A stretch of DNA of 6,712 nt from contig DVIJ01000078.1 of NCBI GenBank assembly GCA_018711415.1, forward strand, positions 1 to 6,712, in the 5' to 3' direction. The DNA is from Scatomorpha merdavium (GTDB lineage Bacteria > Bacillota > Clostridia > Oscillospirales > Oscillospiraceae). How positions within the stretch are numbered: position 1 is the first letter of the stretch; each line of letters starts with the position of its first letter. This document shows positions 1 to 5,581 of this stretch, one piece after another. Position numbers and translations under genes: made by a program. Below the pieces are notes generated by a model, which saw nothing but the letters and a program-made list of their open reading frames with translations, had not been told where the DNA came from and searched no databases.

Positions 1-263
1 GGCAGGTCGTCGTGGATGAGGCTGTAGGTGTGCAGCATCTCCACCGCGCAGGCCACGGGCAGCGCCGAGCGGACCTCCCCGCCGCAGACGCGGCAGAACT
101 CCAGCACCAGCGCCGGGCGCAGCCTTTTGCCGCCCGCCGTGAGGCTGTAGTCCATCGACTCCAGCAGCCCGTCGAAGGGGAAGCCCTCGCGCCGGCCGAA
201 ATAGCCCGCCAGCGCGGGCTCTATCATGCCCAGGTACTCCGCGTATCTCTCGTCAAAATTCAT
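1..263 (-). CDS. ispA: Polyprenyl (farnesyl/geranyl) diphosphate synthase, N-terminal part, cut by window edge
   Basis: Class I trans-prenyl diphosphate synthase, which condenses isopentenyl diphosphate with allylic diphosphates to make C15-C20 precursors for quinones and undecaprenyl carriers in the cytoplasm. Only the first 87 codons are present; the gene runs off the left edge. Visible hallmarks are the substrate-binding GGKRLRP (residues 44-50) and EMLHTYSLIHDDL (residues 75-87), the latter opening the first Asp-rich DDxxD motif, of which D85 and D86 are seen. The ATG overlaps the xseB stop as ATGA, and a GGAGG lies 7 bases upstream (271-275), so start and coupling are clear. Position after xseB matches B. 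subtilis ispA (yqiD). Whether the product is C15 or C20 cannot be judged, because the chain-length region lies next to and beyond the truncated motif. Confidence 0.93.
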   Translation of the reverse strand, partial: MNFDERYAEYLGMIEPALAGYFGRREGFPFDGLLESMDYSLTAGGKRLRPALVLEFCRVCGGEVRSALPVACAVEMLHTYSLIHDDL

Positions 264-496
264 TCCCCGGCCTCCTCGAAGGGCAGCTCCTCCGGCTCGC
301 CGTCCGGACCCTTGCGGAGCTTCACGACCTTCTGCTCGGCCTCGTCCAGCTCCTTCGAGCAGGCGGCGATGAGCGCCGTGCCTTCCTCGAAGAGCTTGAG
401 CGAGTCCGCAAGGGGCGAGTCGCCCCGCTCCAGCGTGCGCACGACCTCGCCCAGCCGGGCCAGGGATTCTTCAAAGCTCAGTTTCTTCTCAGCCAT
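260..496 (-). CDS. xseB: Exodeoxyribonuclease VII small subunit
   Basis: Small, non-catalytic subunit of exonuclease VII, which binds the helical part of XseA and is needed for processive degradation of single-stranded DNA into oligonucleotides. The 78-residue product has the usual family length and pattern: LSFEESLARLGEVVRTLE near the N terminus, then L-EG-S-LADSLKLFEEG and a final amphipathic helix with AEQKV (53-57), followed by an acidic tail. A GTG at 497-499 precedes the ATG directly; I chose the ATG because GGAGG (505-509) is 8 bases from it but only 5 from the GTG. The coding region overlaps the xseA end by 8 bases and the ispA start by 4, so expression should be coupled to both partners. 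Confidence 0.95.
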   Translation of the reverse strand: MAEKKLSFEESLARLGEVVRTLERGDSPLADSLKLFEEGTALIAACSKELDEAEQKVVKLRKGPDGEPEELPFEEAGE

Positions 497-1709
497 CACA
501 TTTTCCTCCGTTCACGCTCTCCACAAGGCAGCTCGCGGAACCCTTTGAGAACCTGAGTTCCAGCCTCTCGCCGGGGCTCAGCCTGCCGGCGTCCTTCACC
601 GCGCGGCCCCCGGCGTCCAGGGCTATCGAGTAGCCCCGGCCCAGCACCTTGAGCGGGCTGAGCGCGTCCAGCTTCGCCGCAAGGCGCGAGAATTCCTGCC
701 GCTCCCGGCCCAGGCGCGCCGTCGCCGCCGCGTCCAGGCGGAGCCTTATCGAGTCCAGCTCCAGACGGCGCTGGTCTATGAAGCCCGTCGGGCTCTGCAT
801 CACACGCCGGGACGCCAGCTCCTCCAGGCCCTTGCGCCGCTCGCTCAGGCGGCGGTTCACGGCCTGGTCCAGCCTCGCCCGCGCCGCGGACAGCGCCTCG
901 CGCAGCTCGGACATATCCGGCACGGCCAGCTCCGCCGCGTTCGAGGGCGTCGCCGCACGCAGGTCCGCCACGAAGTCCGCTATCGTCACATCCGGCTCGT
1001 GGCCCACCGCCGAGATGACGGGCAATTCGCTTTCGTATATCGCGCGGGCGACCCGCTCGTCGTTGAAGGCCCAGAGGTCCTCGATGGAGCCGCCGCCGCG
1101 CCCCGTTATGATGAGGTCCGCCAGCCTGTGGCGGTTCGCGTACCTGATGGCGCCGACTATCTCCGGCGGGGCCTCCACGCCCTGCACCCGCACGGGCAGC
1201 AGCAGGACCTTCGCCACGGGCCAGCGCTTGCGCAGGACCCGGATGATGTCGTGTACGGCCGCGCCCGCGGAGGAGGTGATGACCGCGATGCGCTCCGGGT
1301 AGCGCGGGATGGGCTTTTTGTGCGCCGGGTCGAAGAGGCCCTCCCTGCGCAGGCGTTCCTTGAGCTGCTCGTAGGCCAGCTGCAGGTCCCCCGCGCCCTC
1401 GGGGATGAGCTCCTCGCAGTAGAGCTGGTAGGCCCCGTCCCGCGGGTAGACCGAAACGCGGCCGCAGACCGTCACGCCCATGCCGCTCTCCGGCCGGAAG
1501 CGCAGCTTCGACGCCGCCGAGCGGAACATCACGCAGCGCAGGCTCGACTCCGCGTCCTTGAGCGTGAAGTAGTGGTGGCCGGAGGGGTAGATCTTGTAGT
1601 TTGAAAGCTCGCCCCGCACGCAGACGGAGCCGAGCGCGGGGTCGGACTCGATGAGCCCCTTTATCCTCGCGTTCAGCTCCGATACGGTGAGCGCTTCGCG
1701 CCCGGTCAT
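489..1709 (-). CDS. xseA: Exodeoxyribonuclease VII large subunit
   Basis: Catalytic subunit of exonuclease VII, which cuts single-stranded DNA from both ends in a metal-dependent but unusual manner and works in repair and recombination. At 406 residues it is slightly shorter than the roughly 450 of typical homologues. Order of parts: an N-terminal OB fold (about 7-105, with VRGELSNYK and GHHYFTLKD); the catalytic region (about 125-265) with IAVITSSAGAAVHDI, ITGRGGGSIEDLWAFND (201-217), SAVGHEPD (233-240) and ATPSNAAE (253-260); a long Arg-rich helical segment (about 266-350) that would bind XseB; and the C-terminal LSPLKVLGRGYSI (350-362). The ATG overlaps the nusB stop as ATGA and has GGAG 8 bases upstream (1718-1721). 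The open frame continues further upstream through nusB, but without homology. The shortness lies in the helical arm, which varies between species. Confidence 0.97.
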   Translation of the reverse strand: MTGREALTVSELNARIKGLIESDPALGSVCVRGELSNYKIYPSGHHYFTLKDAESSLRCVMFRSAASKLRFRPESGMGVTVCGRVSVYPRDGAYQLYCEELIPEGAGDLQLAYEQLKERLRREGLFDPAHKKPIPRYPERIAVITSSAGAAVHDIIRVLRKRWPVAKVLLLPVRVQGVEAPPEIVGAIRYANRHRLADLIITGRGGGSIEDLWAFNDERVARAIYESELPVISAVGHEPDVTIADFVADLRAATPSNAAELAVPDMSELREALSAARARLDQAVNRRLSERRKGLEELASRRVMQSPTGFIDQRRLELDSIRLRLDAAATARLGRERQEFSRLAAKLDALSPLKVLGRGYSIALDAGGRAVKDAGRLSPGERLELRFSKGSASCLVESVNGGKCDG

Positions 1710-2164
1710 TCCGCAGTCTCCGGAGCCAGGCCCTCGCCCCGCGCAAAGCCGCCGAGCACGCCGTTTATGAAGGCGACGGTCTCCGGCTCCTCGTAGCGCT
1801 TGGCCAGCTCCACGGCCTCGTTTATGGCGGCGCCGAGCGGCGCGTCCTCGATATAAAGCGCCTCGGCCATGGCGCAGCGCAGCACCGCCGCCGCCGTGCG
1901 CGTGATGCGCTCCGGACGCCAGCCGTGCGAATATTTTTCGATGTAGCCGTCGAGCTCGGCGCGGCGCTCGCGGCAGAGCCCCAGCAGCCGGCTTATATAT
2001 TCCAGGCTCGCGCCCTCCGGCTTTTCGGAAAAGAGCTCGTCCTCCGAGGCCAGGCTCTCGAAGTGCTCCGGCTCGAGGAAGTCCTCCAGCAGTGTCTCGG
2101 AGTCCGAGGCCGCCTGGGCGTAGATCAGCCTTATCGCCAGTTCTCTGGCCTTCGTCCTGGTCAT
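1706..2164 (-). CDS. nusB: Transcription antitermination factor NusB
   Basis: All-helical RNA-binding protein which, with NusE (ribosomal protein S10), binds boxA in rRNA leaders and prevents premature termination of rRNA operons. The 152-residue product has the family's N-terminal TRTKARELAIRLIYAQ, the central YSHGWRPERITR, and the strongly conserved C-terminal stretch from VLRCAMAEALY through AINEAVELAKRYEE to FINGVLGGFAR. A GTG immediately precedes the ATG (2165-2167). The ATG is preferred since it aligns with the usual family start; it shares one base with the asp23 stop (TGATG). I see no strong Shine-Dalgarno, so translation probably depends on coupling with asp23. Placement between asp23 and the xse genes is the standard Bacillota order, with folD missing between nusB and xseA. 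Confidence 0.95.
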   Translation of the reverse strand: MTRTKARELAIRLIYAQAASDSETLLEDFLEPEHFESLASEDELFSEKPEGASLEYISRLLGLCRERRAELDGYIEKYSHGWRPERITRTAAAVLRCAMAEALYIEDAPLGAAINEAVELAKRYEEPETVAFINGVLGGFARGEGLAPETAE

Positions 2165-2526
2165 CACTTGTCAAAGGCCACGCCGGAGACGTGGACGTTC
2201 ACCACGGGCGCGCCCATGCCCGTCATGGATTCGACAGCGCCCGTCACGGCGTCCTGCACCTGCTTTGCCACGCTCACGACGTTCGAGCCGTAGCGGACCA
2301 TGATGATGACGTCCACCGTGATGACCCCGTCCTTTATCTGGACCTTCACGCCCTTGGACGGGGACTTTATCCCCAGAAGCTCCGCCAGCTCCGCGCCGGC
2401 GTTGTTCACCAGCGAGGCCACGCCGTCTATCTCGTTCACGGCGGCGCGCACCATCGACACCAGGACCTCCTCCGAGATGTTGATGCTGCCCTTCTCTTCC
2501 TTGCAGGTTATATAGTTTTCGCCCAT
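2164..2526 (-). CDS. Asp23/Gls24 family envelope stress response protein (YqhY-like)
   Basis: Member of the Asp23/Gls24 family (DUF322). B. subtilis YqhY, encoded at the same place next to nusB, has been linked genetically to control of fatty acid synthesis via acetyl-CoA carboxylase; other paralogues are alkaline-shock or envelope-associated proteins. The 120-residue product shows the family pattern: GSINISEEVLVSMVRAAV (13-30), EIDGVASLV, then GVKVQIKDGVITVDVIIMVRYG (59-80), SVAKQVQDAVTGAVESMTG (85-103) and a closing VVNVHVSGVAF (108-118). No membrane segment is seen. It is the first gene of the operon, with its own promoter and an AAGGAGG Shine-Dalgarno 8 bases before the ATG. In B. subtilis the preceding genes are accB-accC; here a large membrane protein gene takes that place, so the exact role is uncertain. 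Confidence 0.93.
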   Translation of the reverse strand: MGENYITCKEEKGSINISEEVLVSMVRAAVNEIDGVASLVNNAGAELAELLGIKSPSKGVKVQIKDGVITVDVIIMVRYGSNVVSVAKQVQDAVTGAVESMTGMGAPVVNVHVSGVAFDK

Positions 2527-2534
2527 GGCGATTA

Positions 2535-2541
2535 CCTCCTT
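2535..2541 (-). promoter_or_regulatory. Consensus Shine-Dalgarno of the asp23 gene
   Basis: AAGGAGG followed by TAAT, 8 bases before the ATG at 2526. It is the strongest ribosome binding site in the window. It fixes the asp23 start and suggests that the coupled downstream genes gain much of their translation from this entry point. Confidence 0.85.
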
Positions 2542-2557
2542 ACCTTAATAGCAATAC

Positions 2558-2586
2558 AGTATACCATGTCCCCGCCTGAAAATAAA
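2558..2586 (-). promoter_or_regulatory. Probable sigma-A promoter of the asp23-nusB-xseA-xseB-ispA operon
   Basis: An extended -10 element reading TGG-TATACT (2558-2566, minus strand) lies in the only AT-rich gap of this region. Seventeen bases upstream is a weak -35, TTTATT (2581-2586, 3 of 6 matches to TTGACA), which the extended -10 could compensate. Transcription would begin near 2551, giving a leader of about 25 bases that contains the asp23 Shine-Dalgarno. Seen: the boxes and spacing. Inferred: their use. No hairpin with a T-tract was found between the upstream gene's stop (2598) and this promoter, so readthrough from upstream is possible. Confidence 0.65.
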
Positions 2587-2597
2587 GACATTTTTCC

Positions 2598-4547
2598 TCA
2601 TTTGAGCGAGTATAGCGCGAGGTCCCCGTCCGAATACACGCAGTCGAGCTCCGCGGCGAAATATTCCTCGTCCACGGCCCAGCTGCCGCGCTCGTGGCTG
2701 CTCACCAGGAGGTAGTCTATGCCGTACTCCTGCGCGTAGAAGTCCAGCCACTCCGCGGGCTGCTCGTAGACCAGCTTCAGCGCCGCCTCCCGCGGCTGGT
2801 AGTCCAGGCCGTGGTAGTAGAGGAAGGTCCCCGCCCCGCAGACGATGCTCCTGCCCGTCAGCATGGCGATGGCGTTGTTGTGGTTCGTGGCCGTGGCGAA
2901 AACCGCGTCCGGCTCCGTGTTCTCGCTCACATATTCCGCCAGCCGCCGCTGCTGCGCCGACACGACCTGGTAGCCGCTCTCCACCCAGCCGCCGAGGCCC
3001 AGGTGGTCGCCCGAGACGTACTCCCGCGCCAGAGTCAGCCCCCCGGAGAGAAAACAGGCCGTCAGCGTGAAGGCCGCCAGCACCGGCGCGGCCCGCCGCA
3101 GGGCGCCCTCCCTCAGCGCCGTCCAGACCTTGGCCATGAACTCCGCCGTGAGCCCGCACATGAGCGCGTAGGAGACGAAGATGAGCTTGTTGTTGTCATA
3201 TAAGTTCGGCTGGAACACCACCAGCTCGCAGATGAGCCAGAGCAGCGCCCCTCCCGCGAAGAACAGGCGGCTCTCCCGCCGCGCGCAGGCCAGCGCCGGC
3301 GGCATCAGCAGGAAGATGAGGCCCATGTTCTTCACATAGAACCAGAGCCAGGAGTCCTTGTCGTTCACCCAGTTCCAGTGCAGACGCAGGAAGCTGCCGG
3401 AGGCCGCCTGCTTGAAGGTGAAGCACAGCAGCTGAGGCGCCGCCAGCGCCGCGGCGATGAGCCCGTAGCACAAAAACAGGCGCAGCCCGCCGCGCAGGCT
3501 CAGGCAGTTGGCGATGAGCAGGACGAGCGAGATGACCCCCAGCGCCAGGAAGGAGTGGGTGTGTACCAGCGGCAGGCAGCCCGCCAGCACGCCCAGGGGC
3601 AGGAAAAGCCTGTGCTCGTCCAGTATCGCCGCGCGGTAGAGCAGGTGCAGGCAGGGGAAGAGCAACGCCCAGCCGAAGAGCGTCGCCCGCTGCGGTACCA
3701 GCATGTCCGCGATTGGGTTCACCCAGTAGATGCCCTTGTCCGTGTAGTTGGTGGGAGTGGTGTAGAATCCGCTCAGGATCTGGGATATGCCCCCGCCCCC
3801 GGCCTCGGAGAGGTCGAAGAAATAGGCAAAGCCGAAGCCGCCGCCCACGAAGAAGAGATAGAGCGCCAGCGTCGCCGCGCCTCCCCGGCCCAGCCAGGCC
3901 TCGAAGAGCAGATAGGCCCCCGCGACGACCAGCAGGTAGGCGTACATCGCCGGCAGCAGCGCCGAAAAGCGCAGGCCCGCGCCCAGCGTGTAGAAGGTGG
4001 AGCTGACGCTGTCGCAGAGGAAGGGGTAGCCTATGGCCGTCCCGGGCAGGAGCGAATACTCCGGCGGGAAGCTCTGCTGCACGGAGATGCTGCTGATTAT
4101 GCCGAGGTGCATGCACATATCCCCGTAGGTGCTCTGGCCCGAGTGGAGCGAGCCGTCCGAGGCCGGGACGATCACGTGGTTCAGCATAAGCACCCAGCCG
4201 ATGAGCACGAGCGGCAGTATGCTGAGGAGAAAGCGCCGCTCCCCGGCGAGGCTCAGGCGGGGCCGCCCGCCCAGGCGCAGGCAGACCGCGCCCAGGATGA
4301 GCGCCAGCGCCAGCGCCGCCAGCTGCGCCCAAATGTCGAAGCTGCCCGAGATGAAGGCGAAGAGCGCCGGGAACCACATCAGCATCACGAGCCCGGCGAC
4401 AAGCCCCAGCCAGAGCCGGAGCACCGGCCTGTCCCCACGGAAAACAAGCCCCGAGACGCACACTCCCGAGGCCGCGAATACGAGCAGATATAGAAGGGCT
4501 GCAAACTCCAAGTCACTGTCCCCCTTGCGCGGCGGTATCACGTGCAT
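2598..4547 (-). CDS. Polytopic membrane protein, possible GT-C-type glycosyltransferase
   Basis: I do not recognise a named family. The 649-residue product has about twelve hydrophobic segments (among them roughly 14-36, 43-67, 74-92, 106-124, 195-218, 225-245, 287-305, 315-345, 357-377, 405-422, 427-445, 484-503) and a soluble C-terminal domain of about 140 residues. After an early membrane segment comes a loop with SDGSLHSGQSTYGDMCMH (130-147), whose D143 and H147 resemble the acidic and His residues in the first outer loop of GT-C transferases, which use lipid-linked sugars. Other likely conserved loops are NPIADMLVPQR (277-287), VHTHSF (328-333) and YDNNK (450-454). The C-terminal domain has TNHNNAIAMLTGRSIVCG (554-571), FLYYHGLDY and YGIDYLLVS, a pattern I recall from GT-C-like bacterial and archaeal proteins. 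The ATG at 4547 has GGAGGT 6 bases upstream; a TTG at 4511 is an alternative start. It lies 37 bases after spoIIIAH, where B. subtilis has accB-accC, so it may be co-transcribed with the sporulation operon. The gene itself is firm; the function is inference. Confidence 0.8.
   Translation of the reverse strand: MHVIPPRKGDSDLEFAALLYLLVFAASGVCVSGLVFRGDRPVLRLWLGLVAGLVMLMWFPALFAFISGSFDIWAQLAALALALILGAVCLRLGGRPRLSLAGERRFLLSILPLVLIGWVLMLNHVIVPASDGSLHSGQSTYGDMCMHLGIISSISVQQSFPPEYSLLPGTAIGYPFLCDSVSSTFYTLGAGLRFSALLPAMYAYLLVVAGAYLLFEAWLGRGGAATLALYLFFVGGGFGFAYFFDLSEAGGGGISQILSGFYTTPTNYTDKGIYWVNPIADMLVPQRATLFGWALLFPCLHLLYRAAILDEHRLFLPLGVLAGCLPLVHTHSFLALGVISLVLLIANCLSLRGGLRLFLCYGLIAAALAAPQLLCFTFKQAASGSFLRLHWNWVNDKDSWLWFYVKNMGLIFLLMPPALACARRESRLFFAGGALLWLICELVVFQPNLYDNNKLIFVSYALMCGLTAEFMAKVWTALREGALRRAAPVLAAFTLTACFLSGGLTLAREYVSGDHLGLGGWVESGYQVVSAQQRRLAEYVSENTEPDAVFATATNHNNAIAMLTGRSIVCGAGTFLYYHGLDYQPREAALKLVYEQPAEWLDFYAQEYGIDYLLVSSHERGSWAVDEEYFAAELDCVYSDGDLALYSLK
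4509..4526 (-). other. Alternative TTG start with G-rich Shine-Dalgarno inside the membrane protein gene
   Basis: AAGGGGG (4520-4526) is followed after 8 bases by an in-frame TTG (4509-4511), which would begin a 637-residue product starting directly before the first membrane segment (EFAALLYLLVFAASG). The same arrangement, AAAGGGGG then 8 bases then GTG, initiates spoIIIAF in this window. The upstream ATG instead adds 12 mostly charged or polar residues and has a better start codon. Both starts remain possible; the choice matters because the extended -10 box at 4546-4554 would yield a transcript containing only the TTG start. Confidence 0.4.
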
Positions 4548-4574
4548 TATACCACCTCCGCCGCGCGGGGGGAA
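4519..4574 (-). repeat. Imperfect inverted repeat (hairpin) enclosing the start of the membrane protein gene
   Basis: Read on the minus strand, a 12-base arm GCGCGGC-GGTAT pairs perfectly with ATACCGCCGCGC (4527-4538), except that six bases, GGAGGT (4554-4559), interrupt the first arm. Those six bases are the Shine-Dalgarno sequence. The ten-base apical loop (4539-4548) contains the ATG. After a 2-by-2 mismatch (CC opposite AA), the stem continues for about six more pairs, including four G-C pairs (4569-4572 with 4521-4524). No T-tract follows either arm, so this is not a classical terminator. It could regulate translation of mRNA reading through from spoIIIAH, or act as an operator in DNA. 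The structure is seen; the role is inferred. Confidence 0.6.
4546..4554 (-). promoter_or_regulatory. Extended -10 promoter element overlapping the ATG of the membrane protein gene
   Basis: The minus strand reads TGG-TATAAT, a perfect extended -10, with a weak -35 candidate TTCCCC 17 bases upstream (4569-4574). A transcript from it would start near 4539, after the ATG at 4547 but before the alternative TTG start at 4511. The match is good, but it is short, lies in the loop of an inverted repeat and overlaps coding signals, so it may be fortuitous. Confidence 0.4.
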
Positions 4575-4584
4575 CAGCTTATTT

Positions 4585-5259
4585 TCAGGTCTGCGGCGTG
4601 GTCGAGGCCTGCGGTGCGGGCGAAGTCTCCGTCAGGGTCTCGCTGTCCTCCGCCCCGGCCGAGCCGGTATCGGTCTCGCCCTCGCCCGTACCCGCGGACG
4701 GGCTGCCCGAGCGTATCTCGATGACGTTCAGCTGGTCGGCCGTGTAGCCCGCGCTGGTCACGGCCTCGGTTATCCTCGCCGCCGCCGCGGCCGAAAGCCC
4801 CTCCGCCGGCGCCGGGACCGCCACCGTCACGCCGTCCTCGGATATGTACACCACGCAGTCGGAAAAGTCCTTCGCTATGAGCGTGTTCTCCAGCTGCGTC
4901 TCCAGCATGGACCAGTTCGCCATGGCCGCTATCGCGTTCATCGCGCTGTCTATCGTCTCCTGGGACGCGCTCTCGGAGCTCGCCGCCGTCTCGAGCAGGC
5001 TCAGGGCCTCGTCCCTCGAGGTCTGCCGCGTCAGCCTCGCCTGGGCGAAGTAGTCGGAGGCAGGCTCCGCGTCCGTCTCCCCGCCCAGCGAGGTCATCTT
5101 CTCGTCCTCGGCCTTCACCATGGCCGGGTCTGCCGCGCCCCAGCTGTTGTTGTACGACCAGTTCAGATACACCGCCGCGCACACAAACAGCAGCACCGCC
5201 GCAATGATGATGTTCCGTTTTACCTTTTTCACGTTCCTTGCCTCCTGTTTTTCAGCCAT
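4585..5259 (-). CDS. spoIIIAH: Stage III sporulation protein AH (SpoIIIAH)
   Basis: Mother-cell membrane protein whose outer domain binds forespore SpoIIQ across the intermembrane space, forming the channel that keeps the forespore active after engulfment. The 224-residue product has a basic N terminus (KKVKRN), one membrane segment (about 17-34), a linker, and a YscJ/FliF-like ring-building domain (about 67-183). The domain opens with DYFAQARLTRQTSRDEALSLL (69-89), very characteristic of the family. It continues with AMNAIAAMANWSMLETQLENTLIAKDFSDCVVYI and VPAPAEGLSAAAAARITEAV, and ends at QLNVIEIRS. Residues 184-224 form an extra Ser/Thr/Glu/Gly-rich tail. The ATG lies one base after the spoIIIAG stop, with a GGAG 7 bases before it (5267-5270). 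It is last of the spoIIIA genes, as in other spore formers. Confidence 0.96.
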   Translation of the reverse strand: MAEKQEARNVKKVKRNIIIAAVLLFVCAAVYLNWSYNNSWGAADPAMVKAEDEKMTSLGGETDAEPASDYFAQARLTRQTSRDEALSLLETAASSESASQETIDSAMNAIAAMANWSMLETQLENTLIAKDFSDCVVYISEDGVTVAVPAPAEGLSAAAAARITEAVTSAGYTADQLNVIEIRSGSPSAGTGEGETDTGSAGAEDSETLTETSPAPQASTTPQT

Positions 5260-5260
5260 A

Positions 5261-5581
5261 TTACCGCTCCATGCCCAGAACTTCTATTCTGTCGCTGCCG
5301 AGGCCCGTGTAGGCGGACACCGCTTTTACGACGTCCAGGCGCACCCGGGCGCTCGAAGCGCCCTCGCACACCACCGCCACGCCCTCGTCAGAGTACAGCA
5401 CGCTCACGCGGCCCGCGCCCTCTATCTCGCTGAGGACCGTCTCCAGCCGCGCCTCCCGCTCCGTCCGGCCCGAGTCCGGGTCCCCGCCCCCGCCCGTCGG
5501 CCAGAGCAGCAGGCCCAGGCCGAGCACCAGAAGAAGCAGCAGGTATTTATATTTCGCGGCCCTCTCCCATATGCCCGCCAT
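5261..5581 (-). CDS. spoIIIAG: Stage III sporulation protein AG (SpoIIIAG), short form
   Basis: Ring-forming part of the SpoIIIA-SpoIIQ channel; the Bacillus protein assembles into a large ring in the intermembrane space. The 106-residue product has a short N terminus, one membrane segment (about 12-28), a Gly/Asp linker, and a compact ring-building domain: RLETVLSEIEGAGRVSVLYS (45-64), GVAVVCEGA (67-75), then ARVRLDVVKAVSAYTGLGSDRIEVL (78-102). Beginning and end match the family, but the protein is less than half the length of the about 229-residue B. subtilis protein: the long insertion between the first strand (GRVSVLYS) and GVAVVCEGA is missing. The frame is intact, so this looks like a natural minimal form. 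The ATG directly follows the spoIIIAF stop codon, with GGAGG about 8 bases upstream. Confidence 0.9.
   Translation of the reverse strand: MAGIWERAAKYKYLLLLLVLGLGLLLWPTGGGGDPDSGRTEREARLETVLSEIEGAGRVSVLYSDEGVAVVCEGASSARVRLDVVKAVSAYTGLGSDRIEVLGMER

Noticed and set aside
489..2174. A 561-residue open frame extending xseA upstream through nusB
   Set aside because: The first 155 residues are the out-of-frame shadow of nusB, rich in Arg, Gly and Ala, and XseA similarity starts at the ATG at 1709, which has a Shine-Dalgarno.
2566..2591. Inverted repeat ATGTC with GACAT around the asp23 promoter spacer, as a possible operator
   Set aside because: The arms are only 5 bases with a 16-base gap, which is expected by chance.
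3378..4493. Plus-strand open frame of 371 residues inside the membrane protein gene
   Set aside because: It is very rich in Gln, Arg, Glu and Ala with no recognisable motif; it mirrors the codons of the opposite strand.
4519..4574. The inverted repeat as a rho-independent terminator of the spoIIIA operon
   Set aside because: No run of T follows either arm, and the structure covers the start site of the next gene, so a regulatory or coincidental role fits better.
4129..5433. Long plus-strand open frame of 434 residues opposite spoIIIAH and the membrane protein gene
   Set aside because: Its composition is dominated by Arg, Pro, Gly and Ala and it crosses gene boundaries; this is typical of antisense frames in GC-rich DNA, and no domain pattern is visible.
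5261..5581. spoIIIAG as a truncated pseudogene
   Set aside because: The frame is intact, both ends match the family, it abuts spoIIIAF and spoIIIAH cleanly and it has a good ribosome binding site; an internal loss of the insertion fits better than decay.
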